Source: RGIG1828 sp045541875 (lineage in GTDB: Bacteria; Bacillota; Clostridia; UMGS1810). From it: a stretch of DNA of 64,000 bases. The stretch lies in assembly GCA_045541875.1 (NCBI GenBank), contig JAZQJX010000074.1, positions 1 through 64,000 of the forward strand. Direction: 5' to 3'. The position numbers and the translations under genes were made by a program. The notes beneath the pieces are model-generated. The model did not search any database, was not told the DNA's origin, and was given only the letters and a program-made list of their open reading frames with translations. Positions 22,954-32,653 of the stretch are shown here, piece by piece (the stretch's first letter is position 1; each line of letters opens with the position of its first letter).

Positions 22954-23950
22954 TTTTCTCACCACAGGCTTTCAGAATATTTTTGTATAGGGATAGTTCG
23001 TAGTCATAACTCCACGGATTTGTCTTTTCACCTCTTACCATAGCGGCAAAGGATGCAATCATGTCATCATAGCGGTCATAAACATTTGTCTGAGATGTTT
23101 CACCCTTGGTGTGCCAGAAGGTATCATCATATTTTGTCATAACTGTATACTGTCCGTCATCGGTGCAAACTTCAAAAGGCTTTAGTTCAACAGTCCCCTT
23201 TGTTCCGGACACCACAAGTTGTCTTCGGTTGAACCCGCCTATTTCGTTTGCACTTGTTTTGGCAAAAGATACACCGTTTTCATATTCAAAAATTGCCATT
23301 CCGAAATCCTCAGATGTAACGCCGTCTGAGTCAGTGCATTTGTTTAAAGGTATGACATTTTTCGGTTCACCGCAAATCTGAAGAATAAGGTCAACAAGAT
23401 GACAACCAAGGAAAAACATCATGCCGCCCGGAAAGTTTTCGAGCCACTGACGCACCTTTGGTGTGTGATTGCAGTTCATCTGAGCCTCAACGCTGATGAT
23501 TTTTCCAAGTTCCCCGTTTTTGATTCTTTCCATAAGTTCCTGCACACAGGGGTTGTATCTGTACATATATCCCGTGTGAAAAATGAGGTTGTTGTCTTTC
23601 ACGGTCTGAATAAGTTTTTCAAAATCTTTAACAGACGTTCCGCCGGGTTTTTCCATATGTATCTGCTTGCCGTGTTTTGCCGCAAGTGTTGCATATTTTG
23701 TAAGATAAATTTCATCGGTTTCAATTGTTACCGCTTCAATTTCGGGATCATTTAAAACTTCCTCAAGAGAAAGTTCTTTGTAAGGCTTGAGATGCTCAAG
23801 GACAGACGGAATCCTTTCTCTCTCATTTTCGGGCATCACATATCCTGCAATGTCAAAAATGTCACTTTGTTTTGCCATACTCATAAAGACCTGAATCGAA
23901 TGGCTGTTTTCATTGAAACCTATCTGTGCTATTTTTATTTTTCTCATCAT
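22946..23950 (-). CDS. Gfo/Idh/MocA-family oxidoreductase
   Basis: The 334-aa protein has an N-terminal NAD(P)-binding domain (KIKIAQIGFNENSHS, variant of GxGxxG) and the catalytic motif EKPGGTSVKDFE, with Lys of the conserved EKP. The C-terminal alpha/beta domain includes FFLGCHLVDLIL. Such enzymes oxidise or epimerise sugars and inositols. GGAGGA lies before ATG 23950, which overlaps the preceding stop (ATGA), indicating translational coupling. Confidence 0.9.
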   Translation of the reverse strand: MMRKIKIAQIGFNENSHSIQVFMSMAKQSDIFDIAGYVMPENERERIPSVLEHLKPYKELSLEEVLNDPEIEAVTIETDEIYLTKYATLAAKHGKQIHMEKPGGTSVKDFEKLIQTVKDNNLIFHTGYMYRYNPCVQELMERIKNGELGKIISVEAQMNCNHTPKVRQWLENFPGGMMFFLGCHLVDLILQICGEPKNVIPLNKCTDSDGVTSEDFGMAIFEYENGVSFAKTSANEIGGFNRRQLVVSGTKGTVELKPFEVCTDDGQYTVMTKYDDTFWHTKGETSQTNVYDRYDDMIASFAAMVRGEKTNPWSYDYELSLYKNILKACGEKNV

Positions 23951-24960
23951 ACATTCCTCCAGTCAAACTGAACAACAATTGGGAAATCTTTGTCTTCTAT
24001 AAGTCTTTTGTAGACTGTGGGACAATCTTTGGGACTGTGTGTTTCCTTTATCAGGTCTTTAAGAGAGATTCTCTTGCTTTTGCACAGTTTCATTACGGAT
24101 TTTATATCATCTCTGTGAGTGAAATATCCGGGATGTGATTCAAATTCCGGCCTTGCCATAGTGTGAGCACCAATAAGGCTTATGCCGGGAGAATGAACTT
24201 TTTTATAGTAGTCAATGGTAAAGTTTTTATCCCTTGTACATCCAAGAAGGGCAACGCGTCCGAATTTTGCCATACAGTCAAGGACGCCGTCGAGTCCTGC
24301 ACCAACGCCTGTCACTTCAATTGCCACATTCGCTCCGCCATCCGTTACGGATTTGACTTTTTCCGAAAAGTTTTCTTCAAAGGGACTGAAGACAAAATCT
24401 GCTCCGGATTTTTTTGCCTCTTCTCTTCTTGATTCCACAGGATCAACTGCAATTATGGGAGCAGCCCCTGCACATCTTAAAAGTCTCACGGCAATCTGCC
24501 CTAAAATGCCAAGCCCCATAACAATGGCAGATTCGCCGATTTCAAGACGGGTTTTTCGTATTGCCGCCAGAGGAAAAGCGGAGATAAAACCGAGAGACGC
24601 TTCTTCAAATGAGATATCGTCATCAATTTTTATAACTCTATCACGGTTAAGTGTGTTATATTTTGAATGAACGCTCCAATACATTGCCACTCTGTCGCCA
24701 ACGGATAAATCGCTGACATTTTTGCCGACTGCCACAACTTTCCCGGAACTGCTGTATCCGCTGTATCTTGGAAAAATAACCTGTGAAATGCCCTGTGCGG
24801 CAACGTTTGGATCACCTGTGATGTTTGCTTTCTCTGTTCCGCAACTCACCGTGCTGATGATTGTTTCAACGCACACTTCGTTTTCGCTCGGCTCTCTTTT
24901 TTCACTGTCCAAAAATTCTGCCGTGTTTATTTTGGTGAAAACTATCTGTTTATTATTCAT
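23947..24960 (-). CDS. Zinc-type alcohol/polyol dehydrogenase (MDR superfamily)
   Basis: The 337-aa protein has a GroES-like N-terminal domain (VSCGTEKANITGDPN, SGYSSSGKVVAVGKNVSDLSVGD in pieces) and a Rossmann domain with GLGILGQIAVRLLRCAGA. It resembles the sorbitol/bi-domain oxidoreductases often paired with Gfo/Idh/MocA enzymes. ATG 24960 follows AGGAGAT; the longer frame overlaps the upstream gene. Confidence 0.85.
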   Translation of the reverse strand: MNNKQIVFTKINTAEFLDSEKREPSENEVCVETIISTVSCGTEKANITGDPNVAAQGISQVIFPRYSGYSSSGKVVAVGKNVSDLSVGDRVAMYWSVHSKYNTLNRDRVIKIDDDISFEEASLGFISAFPLAAIRKTRLEIGESAIVMGLGILGQIAVRLLRCAGAAPIIAVDPVESRREEAKKSGADFVFSPFEENFSEKVKSVTDGGANVAIEVTGVGAGLDGVLDCMAKFGRVALLGCTRDKNFTIDYYKKVHSPGISLIGAHTMARPEFESHPGYFTHRDDIKSVMKLCKSKRISLKDLIKETHSPKDCPTVYKRLIEDKDFPIVVQFDWRNV

Positions 24961-24976
24961 AATCTTATCTCCTGAC

Positions 24977-25969
24977 TCAGTTTTCGTCGGGTATGGTGAG
25001 AATAACTTTTCCCGCACTTTTTCCTTCCTCTAAAAGAGCGTGTGCTTTTTCGGCATCGGTTATGGGCATGATTTCGTAAATTGTAGGACGAACTTCACCT
25101 GACTCAACCTTTGGCCATATTTCTCTTACAAGATTTGAAAGAATTTCACATTTTACTTCAACAGGCTTGCTTCTGAGGGTGCTTCCGATGAGTCTTATGT
25201 TTTTAACATACATTGTACGCATATTCACAGATGATATGTCACCTGCCAGTGTTGCAATCATAATCCATCTGCATCCATATGCAACATAGGGGAAACATTC
25301 TCCCACGTTTTCGCTTCCGAGACAGTCTATGGCAAGGTTCAGAGGATGACCTGCTTCTTCCTCTCTTTTTAAAACGTCGCATAACTTTTCCTTTGATGTA
25401 TTAACAACAATATCTGCATTAAGATGGCTGATTGCCTTAACTTCATCATCTGTTCTGACAGTTGTTATAACTCTCAGACCAAAGGCTTTAGCCATAGGGA
25501 TAACAACACTTGCAAGACCGCTTTTTCCTGCCTGCATCAAAAAAGTTTGACCTTCCTTTGCACCGCCCTCTGTGAAAAGATTGAGATATGCAGTTGCAAA
25601 GGCTTCAGGAAGGGCGGCAGCCTCTTCAAAAGATATGCCCTTTGGTATGGGCATAAGCATTGTGTGATGCACTGCAGCATACTCGGCATAACCACCGCCG
25701 CCCAGAAGTGCGCACACTTTGTCGCCCACTTTCCATGAACTTTCTTTTTCTGCCTCAATGCTCATTTCCTTTATAACTCCGGAAATTTCAAGCCCCGGCC
25801 AGTCAGGACATCCGGGTGGTGGGGGATAGCACCCCTCTCTTTGCATAAGGTCAGCACGGTTAACACCTGCACAACGCACTTCCACAAGAACTTCTCCGCA
25901 TTTGAGTACAGGGTTTTCAACCTCTTTCCATATCATGTCTTTATTTGGTTCTATTACTATCGCTTTCAT
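24977..25969 (-). CDS. NAD(P)H quinone oxidoreductase-like (zinc-independent MDR)
   Basis: The 330-aa protein resembles the quinone reductase/PIG3 branch: GVNRADLMQREGCYPPPPG, PDWPGLEISGVIKE, and a Rossmann core LMQAGKSGLASVVIPMAKAF. Ligands for catalytic zinc are not evident. It leads the operon with the polyol dehydrogenase, Gfo/Idh and epimerase genes. The proposed activator (26075) is divergently transcribed. Confidence 0.88.
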   Translation of the reverse strand: MKAIVIEPNKDMIWKEVENPVLKCGEVLVEVRCAGVNRADLMQREGCYPPPPGCPDWPGLEISGVIKEMSIEAEKESSWKVGDKVCALLGGGGYAEYAAVHHTMLMPIPKGISFEEAAALPEAFATAYLNLFTEGGAKEGQTFLMQAGKSGLASVVIPMAKAFGLRVITTVRTDDEVKAISHLNADIVVNTSKEKLCDVLKREEEAGHPLNLAIDCLGSENVGECFPYVAYGCRWIMIATLAGDISSVNMRTMYVKNIRLIGSTLRSKPVEVKCEILSNLVREIWPKVESGEVRPTIYEIMPITDAEKAHALLEEGKSAGKVILTIPDEN

Positions 25970-26012
25970 TAAATTTACCTCCGTCTTGTTTCTTGCTTTT
26001 ACTATACCACCA

Positions 26013-26040
26013 TTGACAAAAATGGGATATATGATATAAT
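26013..26040 (+). promoter_or_regulatory. Promoter of the AraC gene 26075
   Basis: TTGACA, 16 nt, TATAAT in the divergent intergenic region. Confidence 0.8.
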
Positions 26041-26074
26041 ATCAAAAAACAAAACTATTCTATCGGGTGATATT

Positions 26075-26866
26075 ATGGAAGCCATTACTTTTTTCAAAGT
26101 TGACAAATATGAATACACCAAAACTCACATCTTTGATGTGAGTACATCACCAAGACCTCATTTTTGTATGGGACTTTTGCTTGAGGGAAGTGCAGATATA
26201 ACAGACAGTGAAAACGGGAATCACATACAACTTGAAAAAGGCGATATCATCTTTGTTCCCATAAATTCAACCTACGTTTCAAAGTGGGTGGCGAGTCCCT
26301 GTGCAACATATATCAGTCTTCATTTTATCCTTGAAATCCCAAGTCCCTTTTCAAGACAGCACAGTTTCAGGATTCAAAAGGTCAGTTGCGGAGAAAAATT
26401 TGAGAAAATAAGGGATAATTATGAGTTTATTCTTAATAACTATGAAAATGATTATCCGGGCGAACTATCTTCAATGTCAAAGTTTTATGAAATATTGTCC
26501 GATGTCTATCCAAATCTTGATGCAAAAAAAGAAACCGTATTAAATGACAGGATTATGCCTGCAGTAAACTATATAGAAAGAAACTATTCAGAAGATGTAA
26601 GTGTTGATTTTCTTGCGGGACTTTGCAATATGAGCACCTCAAGATTTTTTCCCAACTTCAAAAAACATATGGGAGAGACACCTGTTGAATATATTAATGA
26701 TGTAAGAGTTGGCAAGGCGATAACTCTTATGTATGATAATAATCTTTCCATAGAGCAGATAAGTGAAATGGCAGGTTTTAAATCTTCCATATATTTCCGC
26801 AAGGTTTTTAAGAAGAAGACAGGTAAAACCCCAACTCAATATAAGAAGACTTCAATGGAACTGTAA
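26075..26866 (+). CDS. AraC-family regulator with cupin sensor domain
   Basis: The 263-aa protein has an AraC_binding (cupin) N-terminal domain at about 10-110 (FCMGLLLEGSADITDSENG, LEKGDIIFVPINSTYVSKW). The C-terminal double helix-turn-helix lies at about 160-260 (SVDFLAGLCNMSTSRFFPNF, MAGFKSSIYFRKVFKKKTGK). It is divergent from the four-gene oxidoreductase operon and probably regulates it in response to a sugar. Confidence 0.9.
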   Translation: MEAITFFKVDKYEYTKTHIFDVSTSPRPHFCMGLLLEGSADITDSENGNHIQLEKGDIIFVPINSTYVSKWVASPCATYISLHFILEIPSPFSRQHSFRIQKVSCGEKFEKIRDNYEFILNNYENDYPGELSSMSKFYEILSDVYPNLDAKKETVLNDRIMPAVNYIERNYSEDVSVDFLAGLCNMSTSRFFPNFKKHMGETPVEYINDVRVGKAITLMYDNNLSIEQISEMAGFKSSIYFRKVFKKKTGKTPTQYKKTSMEL

Positions 26867-27049
26867 GAATCTGTCTTGTATATTTAGGAATTTGCAGAAT
26901 TTTTCTTGTGCAAAATATATTAAATATATCCGTGAGATTTTGGTTTTACAAAAAAAGGTCACGAAATCCCGGAGGCCTTGTTGAAATAGATTTTTTGATG
27001 TGATATAGTTTTAATAAGGTAACAAATTGATACAGTCAGGGTGATACAT

Positions 27050-27835
27050 ATGGAATACAAAGTAATAGACGTACACACTCACATCTGGCCTGAAAAACTT
27101 GCAGACCGTGCGGTCAGACACGTTGGTGACTATTATAGTTATGATATGCACGGGAAAGGCACAATGGCAGATCTTGTAGAAAGTACCAAAGAGGCAGGAG
27201 TTGAAAAATTTGTAATTCACTCATCTGCTTTAAAATCATCTCAGGTTGAGGATGTGAATAATGCCACTGCATCTCACATAACAGAAAACATTGCAGGTTT
27301 TGGCACCCTTCATCCGGAATATGAAGACTTTGAAAAGGAAATTGACAGAATCGTTTCCCTTGGCTTGAAAGGAATTAAACTTCATCCGGATTTTCAGTTT
27401 TTCAATATTGATGACAGAAGAATGTATGGTGCATATGAAATTTTAAGAGACAAAAAACTTCCCATTCTCTTTCATATGGGAGATGTTAAATACGATTATT
27501 CATCTGCCGTAAGACTTATAAAAGTTATGCAGGATTTTCCCGGCATTGTAGTCATCGGTGCACATCTGGGCGGTCACCTCAAATGGGAGCAGACGGAAGA
27601 ATATCTCATCGGAAAAGATTTATTTATGGACTGCTCAAGCACATCAAGAAAACTTTCACCCGAAAGAATAAAATCCATAATCAGCCGTCACGGCACAGAA
27701 AAGATTCTTTTTGGCACAGACTATCCAATAGAAAGACACAAAGAGGGAATAGAGAACTTTTTGTCTTTGGGATTTACAAGGGAAGAAAACGAAAGAATAC
27801 TTTATAACAATGCATATAACCTGATTTTCAAATAG
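27050..27835 (+). CDS. Amidohydrolase_2-family metal-dependent hydrolase
   Basis: The 261-aa protein reads KVIDVHTHIWPEKLAD (HxH metal motif), ILFHMGD, GAHLGGH and FGTDYPIERH near the C-terminus, the full set of the amidohydrolase_2 TIM-barrel family. Relatives include sugar lactonases and decarboxylases. Start ATG 27050 is preceded by AGGGTG; the GTG at 27041 overlaps that site. hemW begins 12 nt after its stop, so the two are co-transcribed despite unrelated roles. Confidence 0.85.
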   Translation: MEYKVIDVHTHIWPEKLADRAVRHVGDYYSYDMHGKGTMADLVESTKEAGVEKFVIHSSALKSSQVEDVNNATASHITENIAGFGTLHPEYEDFEKEIDRIVSLGLKGIKLHPDFQFFNIDDRRMYGAYEILRDKKLPILFHMGDVKYDYSSAVRLIKVMQDFPGIVVIGAHLGGHLKWEQTEEYLIGKDLFMDCSSTSRKLSPERIKSIISRHGTEKILFGTDYPIERHKEGIENFLSLGFTREENERILYNNAYNLIFK

Positions 27836-27846
27836 GGGATGATTGT

Positions 27847-28956
27847 ATGAAAGGCATATATATACACGTTCCTTTTTGCCTGAAAAAATGTAATTACTGT
27901 GACTTTTGCTCATATCCTGATATGACAGACCACATAAATGAATACGTTTTAAGGGCAAATTCTGAAATGGAAAAATATAAAAATGAAAAGATAGAGGCGG
28001 ATACTCTTTATTTTGGAGGAGGCACACCGTCTCTTTTATCGGTGGAGCAGATTTCAAATCTTTTGAAGGGCGCAAAAGAAAATTTTAAAATTATGCCCAA
28101 AAGCGAAATAACCATAGAGGCAAATCCGTGTACTGTCAATTCCCAAAAGGCAAATGCCTGGAAAAATATGGGGATTAACCGCATAAGTCTCGGCGCACAG
28201 ACGTTTTCTGATTCTGAACTTAAAAAACTTGGAAGAATTCATAATTCCGAAGATACAAAAAGAGCATTTTGGGTTTTGAGAGATGCAGGTTTTGACAATA
28301 TAAGCCTTGACCTTATGTATGCAATCCCGAATCAGGATGAAAAAAGCCTTAAGGATACTCTGAAAGAGTTTATCACCCTTTCACCCGAACACATTTCCTG
28401 CTACGGTCTTAAAATTGAAGAAGGAACCCCTTTTTCAAACTTTCTTGAAAAGGGTGAAATATCCGAAAAAAGTGACGAAGAATATGAAAATATGTATCAT
28501 ATTATAAAAGACACTCTTGAAATAAACGGCTATGAGCAGTATGAACTTTCAAATTTTTCAAAAGACGGAAAACATTCATGCCACAATGTGAAATACTGGA
28601 CAGGAGAAGAATATGTGGGAATAGGGCCCGGTGCATCTTCACTTTATGGTGGGAAAAGATATACAAATACTGGTGATTTTGAAAAATATCTTTCTTCCTT
28701 TGAACTTTCGGAAGATGTCATTCTTTCAAAGGAAGACCTTATGAGTGAGTTTATGTTTTTGTCCCTTCGTCTTACAAAGACGGGAGCGTCAAAGACTTTA
28801 TTCAGGGAAAGATTCGGGCATGATATTTGGGAAGTGTTTCCGGATGCAATAAAAAAACATCTCGGAAACGGACTTTTAAAAGATGAGGGAGACAGATACA
28901 TTTTGGCACAGAGGGCATACTATATATCAAACTATGTGCTTTGTGATTTCGTGTAA
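27847..28956 (+). CDS. hemW: Radical SAM heme chaperone HemW-like protein
   Basis: This was formerly annotated as oxygen-independent coproporphyrinogen III oxidase-like. The 369-aa protein has the radical SAM cluster motif FCLKKCNYCDFC (Cys11, Cys15, Cys18), TLYFGGGTPSLLS and SLGAQTFSD. The C-terminal HemN-like region contains YELSNFSKDG and GIGPGASSLY. HemW binds heme rather than oxidising coproporphyrinogen in studied cases. In Firmicutes it commonly lies just upstream of hrcA, as here. Confidence 0.94.
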   Translation: MKGIYIHVPFCLKKCNYCDFCSYPDMTDHINEYVLRANSEMEKYKNEKIEADTLYFGGGTPSLLSVEQISNLLKGAKENFKIMPKSEITIEANPCTVNSQKANAWKNMGINRISLGAQTFSDSELKKLGRIHNSEDTKRAFWVLRDAGFDNISLDLMYAIPNQDEKSLKDTLKEFITLSPEHISCYGLKIEEGTPFSNFLEKGEISEKSDEEYENMYHIIKDTLEINGYEQYELSNFSKDGKHSCHNVKYWTGEEYVGIGPGASSLYGGKRYTNTGDFEKYLSSFELSEDVILSKEDLMSEFMFLSLRLTKTGASKTLFRERFGHDIWEVFPDAIKKHLGNGLLKDEGDRYILAQRAYYISNYVLCDFV

Positions 28957-28988
28957 TTGTTGAAATTAAATAAATTTTTACTCACCTA

Positions 28989-29017
28989 TTGACAAAAATG
29001 TCAAATGGTGGTATCTT
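28989..29017 (+). promoter_or_regulatory. SigA promoter of hrcA-grpE-dnaK-dnaJ
   Basis: TTGACA, 17 nt, TATCTT, immediately upstream of the CIRCE element. Confidence 0.88.
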
Positions 29018-29021
29018 ATCT

Positions 29022-29048
29022 TTAGCACTCTTTGATGTAGAGTGCTAA
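29022..29048. promoter_or_regulatory. CIRCE operator (HrcA binding site)
   Basis: TTAGCACTC-N9-GAGTGCTAA is the perfect CIRCE consensus, overlapping the transcription start region. Confidence 0.98.
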
Positions 29049-29090
29049 AATTCGTATTTGGACGAAAGATAATTTTCAAAGGAGGATATT

Positions 29091-30140
29091 ATGGAGCTTA
29101 GCGACAGAAAGAAAAAAATTCTGCAGGCAATAATAGATGACTATATAGTCTCTGCTGAACCCGTAGGCTCATCTCATATTCTTCAAAAATACGACCTTGG
29201 CGTAAGTTCTGCCACCATAAGAAATGAAATGGCAGCCTTGGAAGAAGCGGGTTATCTTGAAAAAACTCACACATCATCAGGAAGAGTTCCGTCATATCTT
29301 GGCTACAGAGTCTATGTTGACCAACTTATGAAGGAATACCGCCTGAGCATTGGAGAGATTAATCAGATAACATCGGCACTTCACACAAAGTATATAGAAC
29401 TTCGCCGCACCATAGAAAACATTTCGGAAATAATGTCTGTTCTCACGGACTATGCCACAATCTACACAACACCCGTTTCATCTTCCTTAACCTTAAACAA
29501 CATAAAACTTATTCCCATAGACAACAGAAGTTTTGTGGTTATTGCAGTAGTTGATTCAGGTAATGTTAAAAACTGTACTGTGCGCACGGTAAGAGAATAT
29601 GACATAAATGTTTTGGAGAAACTTTCAAATTACCTTAACCACCGTTTTTCAGGCGCATCAACAGATAAATTCACGCCTGAAATTCTCGAAAGGGAAAAAG
29701 AACTTATTCCTGTTGACGAAATGCTCATAAATCCTGTGTTTGATTTTTTGTGTGACATTTCAGGTGAAGAAAATGATGTTGATCTTATTCTTGGCGGAAC
29801 AAGTAACATCTTCAAACATCCCGAATTCAACAACATTGACCGCACAAAGGAATTTTTCAATTTCCTGAAAAAAGATAACAGTCAGATGATAAAATCTCTG
29901 CTTTCAGAAACGGGTGATTCCACTTCTGTTATAATCGGAAATGAAAATCCCGTTTTGAAAGATAAGGATATAAGCCTTATAGTCTCAAACTATTCCCTTG
30001 GCGGGAATATGAAAGGCAAACTGGCAATTATCGGCCCCACAAGAATGGATTATGCAAAAGTTATTTCAACCCTTGACTATCTCACAGGTTGCATAAACGA
30101 ACTTATGGGCGATGATGAAGGAGGAAAGAATATTGATTAA
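29091..30140 (+). CDS. hrcA: Heat-inducible transcription repressor HrcA
   Basis: HrcA binds CIRCE and represses class I heat-shock genes; GroEL assists its folding. The 349-aa protein has the winged helix MELSDRKKKILQAIIDDYI and SSATIRNEMAALEEAGYLEK, then TSSGRVPSYLGYRVYVDQLM. Length is normal. AAGGAGG precedes the ATG. It represses its own operon through the operator at 29022-29048. Confidence 0.97.
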   Translation: MELSDRKKKILQAIIDDYIVSAEPVGSSHILQKYDLGVSSATIRNEMAALEEAGYLEKTHTSSGRVPSYLGYRVYVDQLMKEYRLSIGEINQITSALHTKYIELRRTIENISEIMSVLTDYATIYTTPVSSSLTLNNIKLIPIDNRSFVVIAVVDSGNVKNCTVRTVREYDINVLEKLSNYLNHRFSGASTDKFTPEILEREKELIPVDEMLINPVFDFLCDISGEENDVDLILGGTSNIFKHPEFNNIDRTKEFFNFLKKDNSQMIKSLLSETGDSTSVIIGNENPVLKDKDISLIVSNYSLGGNMKGKLAIIGPTRMDYAKVISTLDYLTGCINELMGDDEGGKNID

Positions 30141-30711
30141 GAATCCCGACAAGTCCGTTGAAGATACAAACGAAGAGATTGAAACGGCACAAAACAACTG
30201 TTCAGAAGAAAAATGCGAAAAAAAAGAACAGGCAAAAACAAAATCCAGGTCCAAAAAGACAGATAAGGCTCTTTTGGAAAAGGAAAAAGAACTTGCCCAA
30301 CTCAAAGACACATATCTGAGACTTTTAGCAGAATATGACAATTTCAAAAAAAGAACTCAGAAGGAGAAAGAAGCAATCTATATTGACTCCGTAGGGGACA
30401 CAGTAATGGCGCTTTTGCCTGTTATTGATAACTTTGAAAGAGCCCTTGCATCATTCTCTGATGAGGAAAAGGAAAAGGATTTATACAAAGGAATTGAAAT
30501 GATATATAATCAGACAATCGAAACCTTTGAAAAAATCGGAGTCAAAAAAATTGAGGCTCTCGGCTGTGAATTTGATCCGCTTCGTCACAATGCAATAATG
30601 CATATAGATGATGAATCAATTGCGGATAACACCATTGTTGAAGAATTTCAAAAAGGATATACCTACCGTGACAAAGTTATAAGATACAGCATGGTTAAGG
30701 TGGCAAACTAA
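30133..30711 (+). CDS. grpE: Nucleotide exchange factor GrpE
   Basis: GrpE releases ADP from DnaK. The 192-aa protein has a charged N-terminal region and coiled coil, then YLRLLAEYDNFKKRTQKEKE, LLPVIDNFERAL and the C-terminal VEEFQKGYTYRDKVIRYSMV. I choose a TTG start at 30133, 8 nt after AAGGAGG and overlapping the last 8 bp of hrcA. The ATG at 30112 lies before that ribosome binding site. Confidence 0.94.
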   Translation: MIKNPDKSVEDTNEEIETAQNNCSEEKCEKKEQAKTKSRSKKTDKALLEKEKELAQLKDTYLRLLAEYDNFKKRTQKEKEAIYIDSVGDTVMALLPVIDNFERALASFSDEEKEKDLYKGIEMIYNQTIETFEKIGVKKIEALGCEFDPLRHNAIMHIDDESIADNTIVEEFQKGYTYRDKVIRYSMVKVAN

Positions 30712-30731
30712 TATATTTGGAGGAATGAAAA

Positions 30732-32567
30732 ATGGCAAAAATTATTGGAATTGACCTTGGTACAACAAACTCTTGTGTATCAGTTATGGAAGGCGGAGAA
30801 CCTGTTGTAATTGCAAATGCAGAAGGTGCAAGAACAACCCCATCTGTTGTGGCATTTACAAAAACAGGTGAAAGACTTATCGGTCAGGTTGCAAAAAGAC
30901 AGGCAATCACAAACCCCGACAAAACAATCATCTCCATAAAAAGAGATATGGGAACTGACAGAAAAGTTGCAATTGATGGCAAAAACTACACACCTCAGGA
31001 AATTTCTGCAATGGTACTTTCCAAACTCAAAGCAGATGCTGAAAGTTATCTTGGCGAAACAGTAACTCAGGCTGTAATCACAGTTCCTGCATACTTCAAC
31101 GACTCACAGCGTCAGGCAACAAAAGACGCAGGTAAAATTGCAGGTCTTGAAGTTATGAGAATCATAAACGAACCCACAGCCGCTGCTCTTGCTTATGGTA
31201 TGGACAAAGACGGCGAACAGAAAATCATGGTATATGACCTTGGCGGCGGTACATTTGACGTATCAATTCTTGAAATCGGCGACGGCCTTTTCGAAGTTCT
31301 CGCAACAGGCGGTAACACAAGACTTGGCGGTGATGACTTTGATGAAAAGATTATGAACTATCTCATCGAAGAATTCAAAAAAGAAAACGGAATCGACCTT
31401 TCCCAGGATAAAATCGCTATGCAGCGTCTTAAAGAAGCGGCAGAAAAAGCAAAAATTGAACTTTCGGGAGTTGCAACATCAAACATTAATCTTCCCTTTA
31501 TCACAGCAGATGCAACAGGCCCCAAACACCTCGACGTAACACTTACAAGAAGTAAATTTGATGAACTTACCGCAGACCTTGTTGAAAAAACAATGGAACC
31601 CACAAGAAAAGCACTTCAGGATGCAGGTCTTTCGGCATCAGATATCAATAAAGTTCTTCTCGTTGGTGGTTCTTCCAGAATCCCCGCAGTTCAGGAAGCA
31701 GTAAAAAAATTTACAGGCAAAGAACCTCACAAAGGCATTAACCCCGATGAATGTGTAGCAATGGGTGCTGCAATTCAGGGTGGTGTTTTGGCAGGTGATG
31801 TTAAGGATATCGTTCTTTTAGACGTTACACCTCTTTCACTCGGTATTGAAACTCTCGGTGGAGTTTGCACAAAACTTATTGAAAGAAACACAACAATTCC
31901 TGCTAAAAAGACTCAGGTTTTCTCAACCGCGGCAGACAATCAGACCTCTGTTGAAATTCACATTCTTCAGGGTGAAAGAGAAATGGCAGCATATAATAAA
32001 TCCCTTGGAAAATTCAGTCTCACAGGCATTGCACCTGCACCAAGAGGTGTTCCTCAGATTGAAGTAAGTTTTGATATTGATGCCAACGGTATCGTAAAAG
32101 TTACTGCAAAAGATATGGCAACAGGCAATGCTCAGGATATTACAATCACAGCAAGCACAAATCTTACAGACGAAGATATAGACAAGGCTGTTAAAGAGGC
32201 AGAACAGTTTGCAGAAGAAGACAGAAAACGCAAAGAAGAAATCGAAGCAAGAAACAGCGCAGACAGTCTTTGCTATCAGTGTGAAAAAGCAATGACCGAT
32301 TTCGGTGACAAACTTGACTCTGCAGATAAAACAGAAATCGAAGGAAAAATTGCTGATGTTAAAAAAGCATTGGAAGGCACAGATGTTGAGGCAATTAAGT
32401 CAGCAAGTGATGCACTTCAGCAGAAATTCTATGAAATTTCATCAAAAATGTATCAGCAGGCAAATCCTCAGGGCGGTCCTGACATGGGTGCTCAGGATCC
32501 CAATATGGGCACTCAGGGTGGCACCTATGACGGTGACTACACAGTAGTTGACGACGATAACAAATGA
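30732..32567 (+). CDS. dnaK: Chaperone DnaK (Hsp70)
   Basis: The 611-aa protein is a standard Hsp70: IIGIDLGTTNSCVSVMEGG, VYDLGGGTFDVSILE, LVGGSSRIPAVQE, the linker DVTPLSLGIETLGG, substrate-binding domain and lid. It lacks the 24-residue insertion typical of Gram-negative DnaK. The C-terminal tail is rich in Gln, Gly and Met. AGGAATGA precedes the ATG. Confidence 0.98.
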   Translation: MAKIIGIDLGTTNSCVSVMEGGEPVVIANAEGARTTPSVVAFTKTGERLIGQVAKRQAITNPDKTIISIKRDMGTDRKVAIDGKNYTPQEISAMVLSKLKADAESYLGETVTQAVITVPAYFNDSQRQATKDAGKIAGLEVMRIINEPTAAALAYGMDKDGEQKIMVYDLGGGTFDVSILEIGDGLFEVLATGGNTRLGGDDFDEKIMNYLIEEFKKENGIDLSQDKIAMQRLKEAAEKAKIELSGVATSNINLPFITADATGPKHLDVTLTRSKFDELTADLVEKTMEPTRKALQDAGLSASDINKVLLVGGSSRIPAVQEAVKKFTGKEPHKGINPDECVAMGAAIQGGVLAGDVKDIVLLDVTPLSLGIETLGGVCTKLIERNTTIPAKKTQVFSTAADNQTSVEIHILQGEREMAAYNKSLGKFSLTGIAPAPRGVPQIEVSFDIDANGIVKVTAKDMATGNAQDITITASTNLTDEDIDKAVKEAEQFAEEDRKRKEEIEARNSADSLCYQCEKAMTDFGDKLDSADKTEIEGKIADVKKALEGTDVEAIKSASDALQQKFYEISSKMYQQANPQGGPDMGAQDPNMGTQGGTYDGDYTVVDDDNK

Positions 32568-32591
32568 TAAAGAGTTATTAATAAAAAGAAC

Positions 32592-32621
32592 GGGAGTGTA
32601 AAACTGAAATTTTACATTCCC
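32592..32621 (+). terminator. Intra-operon hairpin between dnaK and dnaJ
   Basis: Arms GGGAGTGTAAAA and TTTTACATTCCC are followed by ATCTTTTG. It may act as a partial terminator or RNA-stabilising stem lowering dnaJ relative to dnaK. Its arms resemble the guaB leader and guaB terminator stems. Confidence 0.6.
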
Positions 32622-32653
32622 ATCTTTTGTCTCTTTTCTTGAAAGGTGAGATT

